DNA of 30,613 nucleotides from JANOAR01 sp031411235 (GCA_031411235.1 JANOAR010000026.1:1-30613); one strand, 5' to 3'. Positions 13,298-21,285 are shown, counted from the first letter of the stretch. Numbers and translations: made by a program. The notes: generated from the letters alone by a model not told the origin.

Positions 13298-14864
13298 TCT
13301 CATCGTTTCATGCTCGGGATGGGCATGGCATACCACACTCATCATGCTGCCCGTGATGGCGCTCCTGCTCCTGCTAGGGCGGTGGCGTTCATTCCCTGCT
13401 CGCTGGCGTCTGGTGCTCGCTGGCGTGGTCGCCGTGCGGTTGCTATTGCCCATGGTGCCAGCCGTGGCCTGGCATCCGTGGAGCAAGGCGAAGGCTGCAC
13501 AAGTCGTCACTATCGAAGCGGCATTTGAGGCTCCTGAAGTGGCGCAAACCTTGGTCTTCATACCTGAGTCGGCCTCGGGCTGTGCTACCGCCGCTGCACC
13601 CATCGCATGGTCTTCCATGCTCGCGGTTGTTTGGCTCAGCGGTGTGATGCTGACCGGAGCCTGGGTGCTCGCCTCGCATCTGCGGCTGAGAGCGCTCATT
13701 CAAACGCAAGCCCGGCCCGCCAGCGAGGAGGTGCGCAGCACGCTCACCTGGAGTCGCAAGCGCATGGGACTGAATGGCCAAGTGTCCGTCCTACAAGTCA
13801 CCGGCCTGCCCACTATGGCGCTCTGGGGCTGGCTCACGCCACGCGTGCTGGTGCCGCATGATGTCACCGAGCGCTACTCCCAGGCCGAAATGCGCGGGAT
13901 GCTGCTGCACGAGCTGGCTCATCTCCGCCGTCGCGATGGCCTGTGGATCTGGCTCGGCCTCGCGGTGTGCGCCTTGCATTGGTTCAACCCGCTCGCCTGG
14001 CTGTGCCTGCGTCGCTACCTCGCCGATCGTGAGCTGGAGTGCGACCGCGCCGCACTCGACCACCTGCCAGAGCCTGACCGCCTCACTTATGGCCACGCTC
14101 TTTTGAAGACTCTCGCGGGCAACACGGGCTGGTCTTTCGCGACCTGCACCCCGTTTGCCCGCTCCACCGCAACCAACGAACTCAAACACCGCATCACCAT
14201 GATCGCCCAACCACTGAACTCCCGCTGGGGCCGCGCTGCCGCCCTGCTCACCGTGCCCCTGCTCGCGCTTGGCACGCTCACCACCGCTGCCGATGAGGAA
14301 GGCAAGAAGCCCGCCACCGAAGAAGGCAAAGCCTCCGCTGAACGCGAAGGCGGCGCACGTAAGTCTGCTGAACGCGATGGCGAAGGGACGAAGAAGACTG
14401 GCGCACGCGATGGCGAGGGCGGCAAAACAGGGCCTCGCGACGGCGAAAAACCCAAGACAGGCGCTCGTGACGGCGAAGGCGGCACCAAGACGGGTGCTCG
14501 CGATGGCGAGGGAACCAAGACCGGAGTCCGCGATGGCGAAGGCAAAAAATCGGCGGAACGCGAAGGCGGCGGCAAGATGCGTGAAGGTGGCGAAGGCAAA
14601 GGCGCGGCGGCACCCGCCACCGCAGCCAGCAGCCAGGCGATGGTCATTCAAGTGAATGGCGAAGGCAACGTGGTGAACAGCAAGGGCGAGGTCATCCCGA
14701 TCAACCAAGTGCGCGGTAAAATGAAAGACATCGCTGATGCCAACCCCAATCAAAGCATCACCCTGCGTGCCGCTGCCGACACGCCGTATGCCAAGGTTCT
14801 CAATGTCCTCGACGCCCTCAAAGACTCCGGTCTGAAGGACGTGAAAATGGAGCAAGCCCAGTAG
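13284..14864 (+). CDS. BlaR1-type M56 membrane metallopeptidase with C-terminal ExbD/TolR-like domain
   Basis: A 526-residue protein. Membrane segments are seen at about residues 17-32, 42-60 and 108-130. The zinc site HELAH (209-213) with the downstream ELECD glutamates (250-252) marks an active M56 peptidase. Another hydrophobic segment (221-240) follows, then a last membrane helix (about 318-335). Beyond it is a 110-residue linker of RDGEG repeats. Residues 451-526 have the beta-alpha-beta pattern of the ExbD/TolR periplasmic domain (MVIQVNGEG..., then ITLRAAADTPYAKVLNVLDALKDSGLKDVKM). Canonical BlaR1 ends instead in a penicillin-binding sensor, so this sensor domain is different. The ExbD transmembrane Asp is absent, so it should sense or couple rather than conduct protons. 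It is coupled to blaI, with the ExbB-type gene divergent. M56 is certain; the ExbD-like call is by pattern. Confidence 0.88.
   Translation: MHLIDLIVSCSGWAWHTTLIMLPVMALLLLLGRWRSFPARWRLVLAGVVAVRLLLPMVPAVAWHPWSKAKAAQVVTIEAAFEAPEVAQTLVFIPESASGCATAAAPIAWSSMLAVVWLSGVMLTGAWVLASHLRLRALIQTQARPASEEVRSTLTWSRKRMGLNGQVSVLQVTGLPTMALWGWLTPRVLVPHDVTERYSQAEMRGMLLHELAHLRRRDGLWIWLGLAVCALHWFNPLAWLCLRRYLADRELECDRAALDHLPEPDRLTYGHALLKTLAGNTGWSFATCTPFARSTATNELKHRITMIAQPLNSRWGRAAALLTVPLLALGTLTTAADEEGKKPATEEGKASAEREGGARKSAERDGEGTKKTGARDGEGGKTGPRDGEKPKTGARDGEGGTKTGARDGEGTKTGVRDGEGKKSAEREGGGKMREGGEGKGAAAPATAASSQAMVIQVNGEGNVVNSKGEVIPINQVRGKMKDIADANPNQSITLRAAADTPYAKVLNVLDALKDSGLKDVKMEQAQ
14334..14612 (+). repeat. Tandem RDGEG-type coding repeats in the BlaR1 homologue
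   Basis: About eight imperfect 9-11-residue units around the consensus KTGARDGEG or SAEREGG encode a Lys/Arg/Glu/Asp/Gly-rich spacer between the last membrane helix and the ExbD-like domain. Units are 27-36 bp and similar at base level (CGCGATGGCGA recurs), so copy number could change by slippage or recombination without breaking the frame. Confidence 0.85.
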
Positions 14865-14886
14865 TCCTCCAGACACAACACAGCGG

Positions 14887-14979
14887 AGAGTAGCCCAGGG
14901 CTTTAGCCCGCCAAGACATCGTAGTGCCCACGACTCACCACCCACCCCGAACCAAACGGGCTAAAGCCCGGACTACTCT
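14887..14979. repeat. Intergenic inverted repeat with GGGCTTTAGCCCG arms
   Basis: Arms at 14887-14910 and 14957-14979 pair over 22-23 positions with one bulge; each contains GGGCTTTAGCCCG or its complement, itself a near palindrome. It fills most of the gap between the BlaR1 homologue and the PL10 gene. There is no T tract, so a plain terminator is unlikely; it looks like a dispersed repetitive palindrome. Confidence 0.85.
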
Positions 14980-14986
14980 TCGCCCC

Positions 14987-16507
14987 ATGAACCGCCACCT
15001 CGCCCTGCTCCTGCTTTGTCCTCTGCTGGCGCAAGCCCAGCAGCCATCGAAAGATGACGTGTTAAATGCCCTCAACAAGGCTGCAATTTTCGTGCAGAGC
15101 AACCTCAGCGTTCATGGCGGATATCTATATGCATGGAGTGGTGATCTCAAACTTCGTGAGGCCGAGGGCATTCCTGACGAGCACACCTTCTGGGTGCAGC
15201 CGCCAGGAACACCGTTGGTGGGCGAGGCTTTCTTAGATGTCTATGAGGCAACCAAGAAAGATGTGGTGCTCAAATTTGCGCATGAAGCCGCGCTCGCCTT
15301 GGCACAGCGCCAGTTGCACAGCGGTGGCTGGTATTACTCCGTCCACTTCGAGGGCAAGGAGAGCACCAACAAGTTCTACTGCCACGACCTGGAGTGGAAT
15401 CCGCAGCCCAACCCCGTGCCGGAAAAAGCACGCCAGCAGCCCACCGGCTGGGACATGTGGAAGACACGCCGCTACGAGGCCAACCTCACCACTCTCGATG
15501 ACGATACCACACAGAGCGCACTGCGTTTTTTGATGCGTGTCGACAAGGCGCTGGAGTTCAAAGACAAACTCATTCATCAAGCCGTGGAACGTGGCTTGAA
15601 CGCGCTGCTCATCATGCAATACCCCAACGGTGCATGGTCAACAAACTGGGATCGCCTTCAAGAAGTGTCGCCCAGCGCCGCCGACTACCCCGTCAAACCC
15701 GCCTCATTTCCCGACGACTACCCGCGCAAGTGGCCAAAGGATTTCACCGGCTGTTACGTGCTCAATGATGACCTCATCGCCGACTGCATCCACACCCTCA
15801 TCCGCGCCTTCGAGATCTACAAAGACGAGCGCTACCTCGCTGGCGCAAAGAAGGGCGGCGAGTTCTTCCTGCTCGCGCAAATGCCCGACCCCCAGCCCGC
15901 CTGGGGTCAGCAGTATGATAAGAACATGCAGCCCGTGTGGGGCCGTGCCTTTGAGGTCACCGCCATCAGCAGCCGCGAGTCTGAAACCGCGATGGAGGCA
16001 CTCATGCTGCTCTGCCGCGCCACCGGCGACAAGCGTTGGCTGGCCCCCATTCCCAAGGCGGTCAACTACCTGCGCAAGTCGCTGCGCCCCGATGGCAAGC
16101 TGGCCCGCTACTATGAGATGCGCACCAACAAGCCACTCTACTTCCAGCGCGCGAAAGGCGGCGGCCACGAGCTGACCTACAGCGATGACAATCCCGCCAG
16201 CAACTACGGCTTCATCATCGACCCCATCCTGGACGACATCCAAGTCGAGTATCAGCGTCTGAACGCGATGCCGAAACCCGCCGGCCAGCGCCCGCTCAAA
16301 GAGTCGCCTGCGGAGCTGGCCAAAGCTGCGAAGGAAGCCATCGCCTCACTCGATCAACGCGGAGCCTGGGTGCAGCACGATGTGAAGATGAAACACAACA
16401 AAGGCGTCCCGCCCAGTGGCGTGATTTTCAGCGAAGTCTTCGCCAAAAATGTCGCAACACTCTGCCACTCCATCGGCCTCGGCCATCGCCCACCTCTTTC
16501 CCAATGA
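14987..16507 (+). CDS. PL10-type pectate lyase family protein
   Basis: A 506-residue secreted protein with signal peptide MNRHLALLLLCPLLAQAQ (cleavage near residue 18). The body is an alpha/alpha-toroid as in PL10 (Pec_lyase, PF09492). Recognisable blocks are HSGGWYYSVHFEG (111-123), TTLDDDTTQSALRFLMRV (168-185), QYPNGAW (211-217), LNDDLIADCI (259-268), and PAWGQQYDKNMQPVWGRAFEVTAISSRES (304-332). PL10 enzymes cleave polygalacturonate by beta-elimination with an Arg base and calcium-binding acids. The QQYD...RAFE...SRES block agrees, but PVC members are divergent and the substrate is not proven. The start follows the palindromic repeat; longer in-frame starts read through it. Its stop overlaps the next start in ATGA. 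Confidence 0.82.
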   Translation: MNRHLALLLLCPLLAQAQQPSKDDVLNALNKAAIFVQSNLSVHGGYLYAWSGDLKLREAEGIPDEHTFWVQPPGTPLVGEAFLDVYEATKKDVVLKFAHEAALALAQRQLHSGGWYYSVHFEGKESTNKFYCHDLEWNPQPNPVPEKARQQPTGWDMWKTRRYEANLTTLDDDTTQSALRFLMRVDKALEFKDKLIHQAVERGLNALLIMQYPNGAWSTNWDRLQEVSPSAADYPVKPASFPDDYPRKWPKDFTGCYVLNDDLIADCIHTLIRAFEIYKDERYLAGAKKGGEFFLLAQMPDPQPAWGQQYDKNMQPVWGRAFEVTAISSRESETAMEALMLLCRATGDKRWLAPIPKAVNYLRKSLRPDGKLARYYEMRTNKPLYFQRAKGGGHELTYSDDNPASNYGFIIDPILDDIQVEYQRLNAMPKPAGQRPLKESPAELAKAAKEAIASLDQRGAWVQHDVKMKHNKGVPPSGVIFSEVFAKNVATLCHSIGLGHRPPLSQ

Positions 16508-18549
16508 AAACGTTCGCCTTTGCTTTCCTAGCTTTGCTTTCGCAAACCTTCGCCGCCGACAAGGTCATCATCCCTTGGTCGTTCAAGCCGCTCACCCGCC
16601 CTACACTGCCGCAGCCTCAGGATAAGACTTGGATCAAAGACGACCTCGACCGCTTCATCCTCGCGGGGCTCACCGCCAAAAATATCCACCCCAATGCCGA
16701 CGCCCCGCGCTCCATGTTGCTCCGTCGCGCGACGCTCGATCTTCACGGCCTGCTGCCCACTCTCACCGAGCTGGATAACTTCGAACGCGACCCCGCCAGC
16801 GACGACATCGCCTTCGCCAAGGTCATCGACCGCCTGCTGCAATCCCAGCGCTTCGGTGAGCGCTGGGCGCGGCATTGGCTCGATGTTGTGCGTTATGCCG
16901 ACAGCTCGGGCCGCTCGTGGAATGCGCCCTTCATTCAGGCCTTTCGTTACCGCGACTGGGTCATTGATTCGCTCAACGCCGACAAGCCCTACACGCGCTT
17001 CATGGCCGAGCAGATCGCGGGTGATTTATTGCCGGTGAAATCCGATGCCGAGCGGCAGCAGGGCATCATCGGCACTGGCTTCCTCGCGCTCGGTTGCGTG
17101 GATCTCACCGCCTTGCAGTACGAGCAATTCAAGATGGATCGCATCGACGACCAGATCGACGTGACCACCCGTGCCTTCATGGGCCTCACCATTGCCTGCG
17201 CACGCTGCCACGATCACAAGACCGACCCCGTGGCACAGAGCGATTATTACGCCCTCGCAGGCCTCTTCACCAGCAGCGAGACCTGGAGCGGCACCGCGCA
17301 CAAAGCCGAACTGGGCGCAAACCTTTACGTCGATCCCGACCGCCTGCTCACTCTGCCCACAACCAAGCCGCTCGTGCAAGCATCGACAACAGGCGCGAAG
17401 ACCACCTCGCTCAAGCCCAGCGAAGTCAATGCCATGGACGACATGCAGCCCGCCATGATGACGGGCAAGACAGGCCGCTTTGCCACCAGTTACACCTTCG
17501 ACCCCAAGCTCGCGATGGGCATCAGCGAGGCCAAAGCCGAGAACTGCCCCATCCGCATCGCCGGCGATCCGTATGATGAAGGCCAGACGCCCAAGCGCGG
17601 CGAAATGGAAATCCCCAGCCTTCCCCCACTGCCCAAAGTAGGCCCCCAAGAGAGCGGACGCCTGCAACTCGCGCAGTGGCTCAGCCAGCCCACGCATCCG
17701 CTCACCGCGCGAGTGATGGCCAATCGCATCTGGGCACATCTGTTTGGCAAAGGCATCGTCGGCACCGTGGACAATTTCGGCATCACAGGCGAAAAACCCA
17801 CACAACCCGAGCTGCTCGATCACCTCGCCATCCGCCTCGTCGAGACAGGCTGGTCGATGAAAAAGACCATCCGCCTGATGATGCTCAGCCACAGCTACCG
17901 GCAAAGCTCTAAAGTCGGAAGTGGGAAGTCGGAAGCGGGAAGTCAGATTACCTCCGACCTTCCACTTCCCACTTCCGACTTGCTTTGGCGCTCCGCCCCG
18001 CGCCGCATCGAGCTAGAAGCCCTGCGCGACTCACTGCTGCAACTCAGTGGCGAGCTGAGCAACGAGCGCCCCACGGGCATCCAAATCGCGGGTAATGGTG
18101 GCAAAGGCAACACAGGCCGCACCACCAGCCTGCTCAATATCGAGTCACCCTACCGCACCATCTACCTGCCCGTGCTACGCGACCTCCTGCCCGAGATGCA
18201 CGACACCTGGGACTTCCCCAACCCCACGCAAATTATTGGCCAACGCCAAGTCACCACCGTGCCCTCGCAAAGCCTCTTCATGATGAACAACCGTCTCGTC
18301 ATCAGCACCGCCCAAACCCTCGCGCAGCAAGTGCTGGAAGACGCCAGTCTAAAATACGACAAGGCAAGATTGCAGCATCTGTATCGCCAGCTCTTCAGCC
18401 GCAAAGCCGATGAAGACGAAGCCAGCGCCGCGCTGGAAATGATGGCCGCGCTGGAGACGCCCAGCGATGAAAACAACAAGCCCCTGTACCGCTGGGCAAC
18501 GATGACCCAGGCGCTGCTAGGGAGCGCGGAGTTTCGGTATGCTAGATAG
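16504..18549 (+). CDS. DUF1549 and DUF1553 domain protein (PSD1 family, no N-terminal cytochrome)
   Basis: A 681-residue protein with signal peptide MKTFAFAFLALLSQTFA. DUF1549 covers about residues 45-260, with LDLHGLLPTLTEL, RFGERWARHWLDVVRYADSSG, EQIAGDLLP and CARCHDHKTDPV (a CxxCH). DUF1553 covers about 380-675, with LAQWLSQPTHPLTARVMANRIWAHLFGKGIVGTVDNFG, LSHSYRQSS and PRRIELEALRDSLL. It lacks the separate PSCyt1 domain of the gene at the left edge, so it is shorter than many relatives. A palindromic insertion adds about 24 residues near residue 470. It is ATGA-coupled to the PL10 gene, and the usual partner DUF1501 follows 1.3 kb later. Exported role in glycan use is known only by association. 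Confidence 0.92.
   Translation: MKTFAFAFLALLSQTFAADKVIIPWSFKPLTRPTLPQPQDKTWIKDDLDRFILAGLTAKNIHPNADAPRSMLLRRATLDLHGLLPTLTELDNFERDPASDDIAFAKVIDRLLQSQRFGERWARHWLDVVRYADSSGRSWNAPFIQAFRYRDWVIDSLNADKPYTRFMAEQIAGDLLPVKSDAERQQGIIGTGFLALGCVDLTALQYEQFKMDRIDDQIDVTTRAFMGLTIACARCHDHKTDPVAQSDYYALAGLFTSSETWSGTAHKAELGANLYVDPDRLLTLPTTKPLVQASTTGAKTTSLKPSEVNAMDDMQPAMMTGKTGRFATSYTFDPKLAMGISEAKAENCPIRIAGDPYDEGQTPKRGEMEIPSLPPLPKVGPQESGRLQLAQWLSQPTHPLTARVMANRIWAHLFGKGIVGTVDNFGITGEKPTQPELLDHLAIRLVETGWSMKKTIRLMMLSHSYRQSSKVGSGKSEAGSQITSDLPLPTSDLLWRSAPRRIELEALRDSLLQLSGELSNERPTGIQIAGNGGKGNTGRTTSLLNIESPYRTIYLPVLRDLLPEMHDTWDFPNPTQIIGQRQVTTVPSQSLFMMNNRLVISTAQTLAQQVLEDASLKYDKARLQHLYRQLFSRKADEDEASAALEMMAALETPSDENNKPLYRWATMTQALLGSAEFRYAR
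17912..17981. repeat. Palindromic element inserted in frame in the DUF1553 region
   Basis: Perfect 17-bp arms AAGTCGGAAGTGGGAAG (17912-17928) and the complement (17965-17981) enclose further GTCGGAA-type heptamers. The element encodes about 23 residues rich in Ser, Gly, Pro and Thr between the conserved LSHSYRQSS and LLWRSAPRRIE blocks and keeps the frame open. The unit resembles the GTCTGAAA unit of the insert at 693-822. Confidence 0.85.
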
Positions 18550-18614
18550 AAAAACCGTGAGCGAGGAGCAATAGAATCCAAACATCCTGCACTGCCTAAC
18601 ACCACACACAAGCG

Positions 18615-18968
18615 ATGAGAGCAACCTTGGCAATGACCTGCGTAACAGCAGCCCTGACTACAGCGGCAGGGGGCATTGCAGCGGGTATCAATCGCAACCA
18701 GAACCCCATTGTGTCGAGCATCAGCGCCATATCAGGCTTGCTGCCTTGGCTCTTCATTGGCTCTATGTTTTTCAACTTCGATCTGCCTCAAGCACTAGCG
18801 GTCATTGGGCTTTACCTGCCTGCTCCAGCCTTCCTCATGGCCATCGTTGGGCTCGCTACAAGCGACCGTAAAGCTGCCCAAAAGGCCACGATGCTGGCTT
18901 TAGTCGCAGGCTTGTGCATGGGCCTTCTCTTCACGCTCACGATGTTCGATCTTCTCTGCCAGATGTAA
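18615..18968 (+). CDS. Small hypothetical membrane protein
   Basis: A 117-residue protein with three or four predicted membrane helices: about residues 5-24, 33-55, 57-80 and 90-112, with short charged loops (GINRNQN, TSDRKAAQK). I recognise no family. It follows the DUF1553 gene by 65 bp and is 15 bp upstream of the next small membrane protein, so these two are likely one unit. The hydrophobic periodicity supports a real gene. Confidence 0.65.
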   Translation: MRATLAMTCVTAALTTAAGGIAAGINRNQNPIVSSISAISGLLPWLFIGSMFFNFDLPQALAVIGLYLPAPAFLMAIVGLATSDRKAAQKATMLALVAGLCMGLLFTLTMFDLLCQM

Positions 18969-18983
18969 TATCCCCACTCCGCC

Positions 18984-19496
18984 ATGAATCTGTCCCGTGC
19001 TTACCTTCTCTGCCTTATGCTCAGCTCATTGCTGGGTGCTTGGTATGGTCGTGGTAGCTTTAGGGGTGAACTGTTATCACTTATAGTGCTCACCTGGGTG
19101 GGAGCGCCGCTTTTATTCGGGGCTATGATTTATGCCCTATACACACGCTCTCGGGAAGGCTGGAACAGTCTGAAGCCCTTTTTTTGGATCGGCATTTCGA
19201 TGCTAGCCATCATAGCCAGTTGGAACGCTGGGGAGTGGCTGCATAAACACGATGTTCACACAGCCAAAGCATTCCCAGCCATCGCACTTCCCATGATTCG
19301 GGAATTCCAAAAGACTCATCCCAACTTGCCAGATGAGCTTGATCAAATTCCCAACATACCGCCTGTCCCCGCGCTCTTGACCAGTACCAAGGCAAACAAC
19401 CAATACACCTTCACAATGTATATCGAAGGTGCGTTCATGGGTCATTATGAAAGCTACAACGAGAGCGATAGCGCCTGGGAATACGCGGGCGATTAA
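18984..19496 (+). CDS. Hypothetical membrane-anchored protein
   Basis: A 170-residue protein with three hydrophobic segments in the first half (about 5-20, 29-51 and 65-80) and a soluble C-terminal half with FQKTHPNLPDELDQIPNIPPVPALL and a Tyr-rich end (NNQYTFTMYIEGAFMGHYESYNESDSAWEYAGD). The C-terminal part recalls short pilin- or minor-pseudopilin-like tails in its 'hPxxLdxIP' wording, but I would not assign it. It probably shares a transcript with the preceding gene. Confidence 0.65.
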   Translation: MNLSRAYLLCLMLSSLLGAWYGRGSFRGELLSLIVLTWVGAPLLFGAMIYALYTRSREGWNSLKPFFWIGISMLAIIASWNAGEWLHKHDVHTAKAFPAIALPMIREFQKTHPNLPDELDQIPNIPPVPALLTSTKANNQYTFTMYIEGAFMGHYESYNESDSAWEYAGD

Positions 19497-19828
19497 CACT
19501 CGATGAACTCCAACCATTCCATTCCCATTGCAAAGGCATCGGCCTCATCAACCGCCCATTCCGAAGCCCTGAAAGGGCGGAAAAATATAGCCCAGGGCAA
19601 GCGAGCTTTAGCGAGCATCGCCCTGGGTTTCGTAGAGATCAAGGGCGGGCGAACCCAAGACGATGCTAGGTATGACGGCAACCAGATGCCCCGTTATCGC
19701 GCAACCGCCAGCGACCCGACTTTGCTTGGGATGGGCGCATCTGGTGTCAACTGGCCACTGCAGGGCTTCGGAGGTCAACGCTTACTTTACAGCAAATGTC
19801 ATTCATTAATCCCAGCCACTGCTATCCA
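19497..19828. other. Intergenic region carrying a dyad repeat; no supported gene
   Basis: Besides the repeat at 19566-19627, I see no credible gene. Both strands are open for 60-110 codons, but these frames read straight through the repeat and lack similarity to anything I know. The region should include the promoter of the DUF1501 gene; no clear hexamers stand out. Confidence 0.5.
19566..19627. repeat. Two-hairpin intergenic repeat (GCCCTGAAAGGGC and CCCAGGGC dyads)
   Basis: A tight dyad GCCCTGAAAGGGC (19566-19578) is followed by arms CCCAGGGC (19591-19598) and GCCCTGGG (19620-19627) around a loop holding GCGAGC twice. From memory, closely similar two-hairpin sequences recur in many PVC genomes, where they are often mis-annotated as short genes; this recollection was not checked. 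Confidence 0.75.
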
Positions 19829-21178
19829 ATGAACAAACTCTGCCCTAACACCCAACTCCTCACCACCCGCCGCGACATCCTCCAGCGGACGTCGGCGGGC
19901 TTCGGCTGGCTTGCGCTCTCTGCGATGGCGGCGGAAACGAAGACGCAGTTCATCAACCCGCTTGCGCCCAAGCAGCCGCATTTCCCGGCCACGGCGAAGC
20001 GTGTCATCTTCATGTTCATGAATGGTGGGCCGAGCCATTTGGAGTCCTTCGACTACAAGCCGGAATTAGCGAAGGCAGGCGGCCGTTATCTTGCGCCGCA
20101 GTTTGAATTCAAGCCGCGCGGCAAGAGCGGCATCATGATCTCGGAGGCGTTCCCCAATTTGGCGCAGCACGCGGATGACCTGTGTCTGCTGAACAGCGTG
20201 ACGACCAAGAATCCTGGGCACCAGCAGGCCGTGGTGGCGCTGCACACAGGCAACGAAAACTTCGTGCGTCCCTCGGTCGGTGCGTGGGTGTCGTATGGGC
20301 TTGGCACCGAGGCGACGGATCTGCCTGCCTTTGTCACCATCGACCCCATCAGCGATCAAGGTGGCGCGAGCAACTACGGCTCGGCCTTCCTGCCAGCGAC
20401 ATTCCAAGGCACGCGCCTCAGCGGTGGCGGCGGCGGGGTGCCCAACCTCTCGAACACCAACCTCACCGCACGCGATCAGCGCACGCAGTTGGACTTCATG
20501 CAGAAGCTCAATCGCGGGCTGCTGGACAAACACGACGCGGGCAACCCCGAGATCGAGGGCATCATCCAGTCCTACGAACTCGCATTCCAAATGCAGTCGT
20601 CCGTGCCTCAAGTATTCGATACCGATGGCGAGCCACAATCCATCCTCGACCTCTATGGCATCGGTGATGGCGAGACGGAGCGCTTCGGCCAGCAATGCCT
20701 CATGGCGCGGCGTTTGGCGGAGAAGGGCGTGCGCTTCATCCAACTCACCTCCAACGGCTGGGATCATCACAACAAGATCGGCGAAAACTTCGCTACGCGT
20801 GCCGCTAGTATCGACAAACCTATCGCGGGCCTCATCGCCGACCTGAAGCAGCGCGATATGCTGAAGGACACACTCATCATCTGGGGCGGCGAGTTTGGCC
20901 GTGGCCCGCATGAAGACAATGGCGGTGGTCGCGGGCACCACGCCAGGGGCTACAGCATGTGGATGGCCGGCGGCGGCGTGAAGGGCGGCCAACGCTACGG
21001 CAGCACCGACGAACTCGGTGATGTAGCCGTGGAGAACCCCATGCCCACGCACGATCTGCACGCCACGATTCTGCACCTACTCGGGCTTAATCATGTGAAG
21101 CTGACCTATCGCTACGCAGGTCGAAACTTCCGCCTCACCGACGTGGAGGGCGAGGTGCATCGGGGGGTGCTTGCGTAG
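19829..21178 (+). CDS. DUF1501 domain protein with Tat signal
   Basis: A 449-residue protein. The N-terminus TTRRDILQRTSAGFGWLALSAMA (twin Arg at 14-15, hydrophobic run to about 34) is a Tat signal. The DUF1501 body, related to the alkaline phosphatase/sulfatase superfamily, shows FMNGGPSHLESFDYKPEL, NSVTTKNPGHQQAV, SVGAWVSYGLG, RRLAEKGVRFIQLTSNGWDHH, IIWGGEFGRGPHEDNGGGRGHHARGYSMWMAGGGVKGG and MPTHDLHATILHLLGLNH. Asp and His residues at the GGPSH, GWDHH and GRGHH sites would fit a metal site. The usual genomic partner is a PSD1 gene, here at 16504-18549 but separated by two small membrane genes. The start was chosen to give the complete Tat signal. Function is unresolved. Confidence 0.95.
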   Translation: MNKLCPNTQLLTTRRDILQRTSAGFGWLALSAMAAETKTQFINPLAPKQPHFPATAKRVIFMFMNGGPSHLESFDYKPELAKAGGRYLAPQFEFKPRGKSGIMISEAFPNLAQHADDLCLLNSVTTKNPGHQQAVVALHTGNENFVRPSVGAWVSYGLGTEATDLPAFVTIDPISDQGGASNYGSAFLPATFQGTRLSGGGGGVPNLSNTNLTARDQRTQLDFMQKLNRGLLDKHDAGNPEIEGIIQSYELAFQMQSSVPQVFDTDGEPQSILDLYGIGDGETERFGQQCLMARRLAEKGVRFIQLTSNGWDHHNKIGENFATRAASIDKPIAGLIADLKQRDMLKDTLIIWGGEFGRGPHEDNGGGRGHHARGYSMWMAGGGVKGGQRYGSTDELGDVAVENPMPTHDLHATILHLLGLNHVKLTYRYAGRNFRLTDVEGEVHRGVLA

Positions 21179-21180
21179 CC

Positions 21181-21280
21181 TTGCTCGTGAGAGCGGGGCA
21201 GGCGGATATCTCGTTAACACCGAGACCACACAACGAGCCTTCGCTACAAACAGAGTCCAGTGCGCCCCTTGCTCACGCAA
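21181..21280. terminator. Possible bidirectional dyad between convergent genes
   Basis: TTGCTCGTGAGAGCGGGGC (21181-21199) and GCCCCTTGCTCACGCAA (21264-21280) are imperfect inverted repeats in the gap between DUF1501 (plus) and ychF (minus). The loop of about 64 bases is long and there is no T tract, so a terminator role is only a possibility. Confidence 0.3.
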
Positions 21281-21285
21281 AGAGG

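Noticed and set aside
13791..14945. 384-codon minus-strand frame opposite the BlaR1 homologue
   Set aside because: It arises from the repeats and GC-rich codons of the peptidase gene; it shows no recognisable motif and ends in the sense gene's catalytic region.
19503..19832. Open frames on both strands across the dyad repeat at 19566-19627
   Set aside because: They read through the repeat and have no signal, motif or ribosome-binding site; such frames are common false calls.
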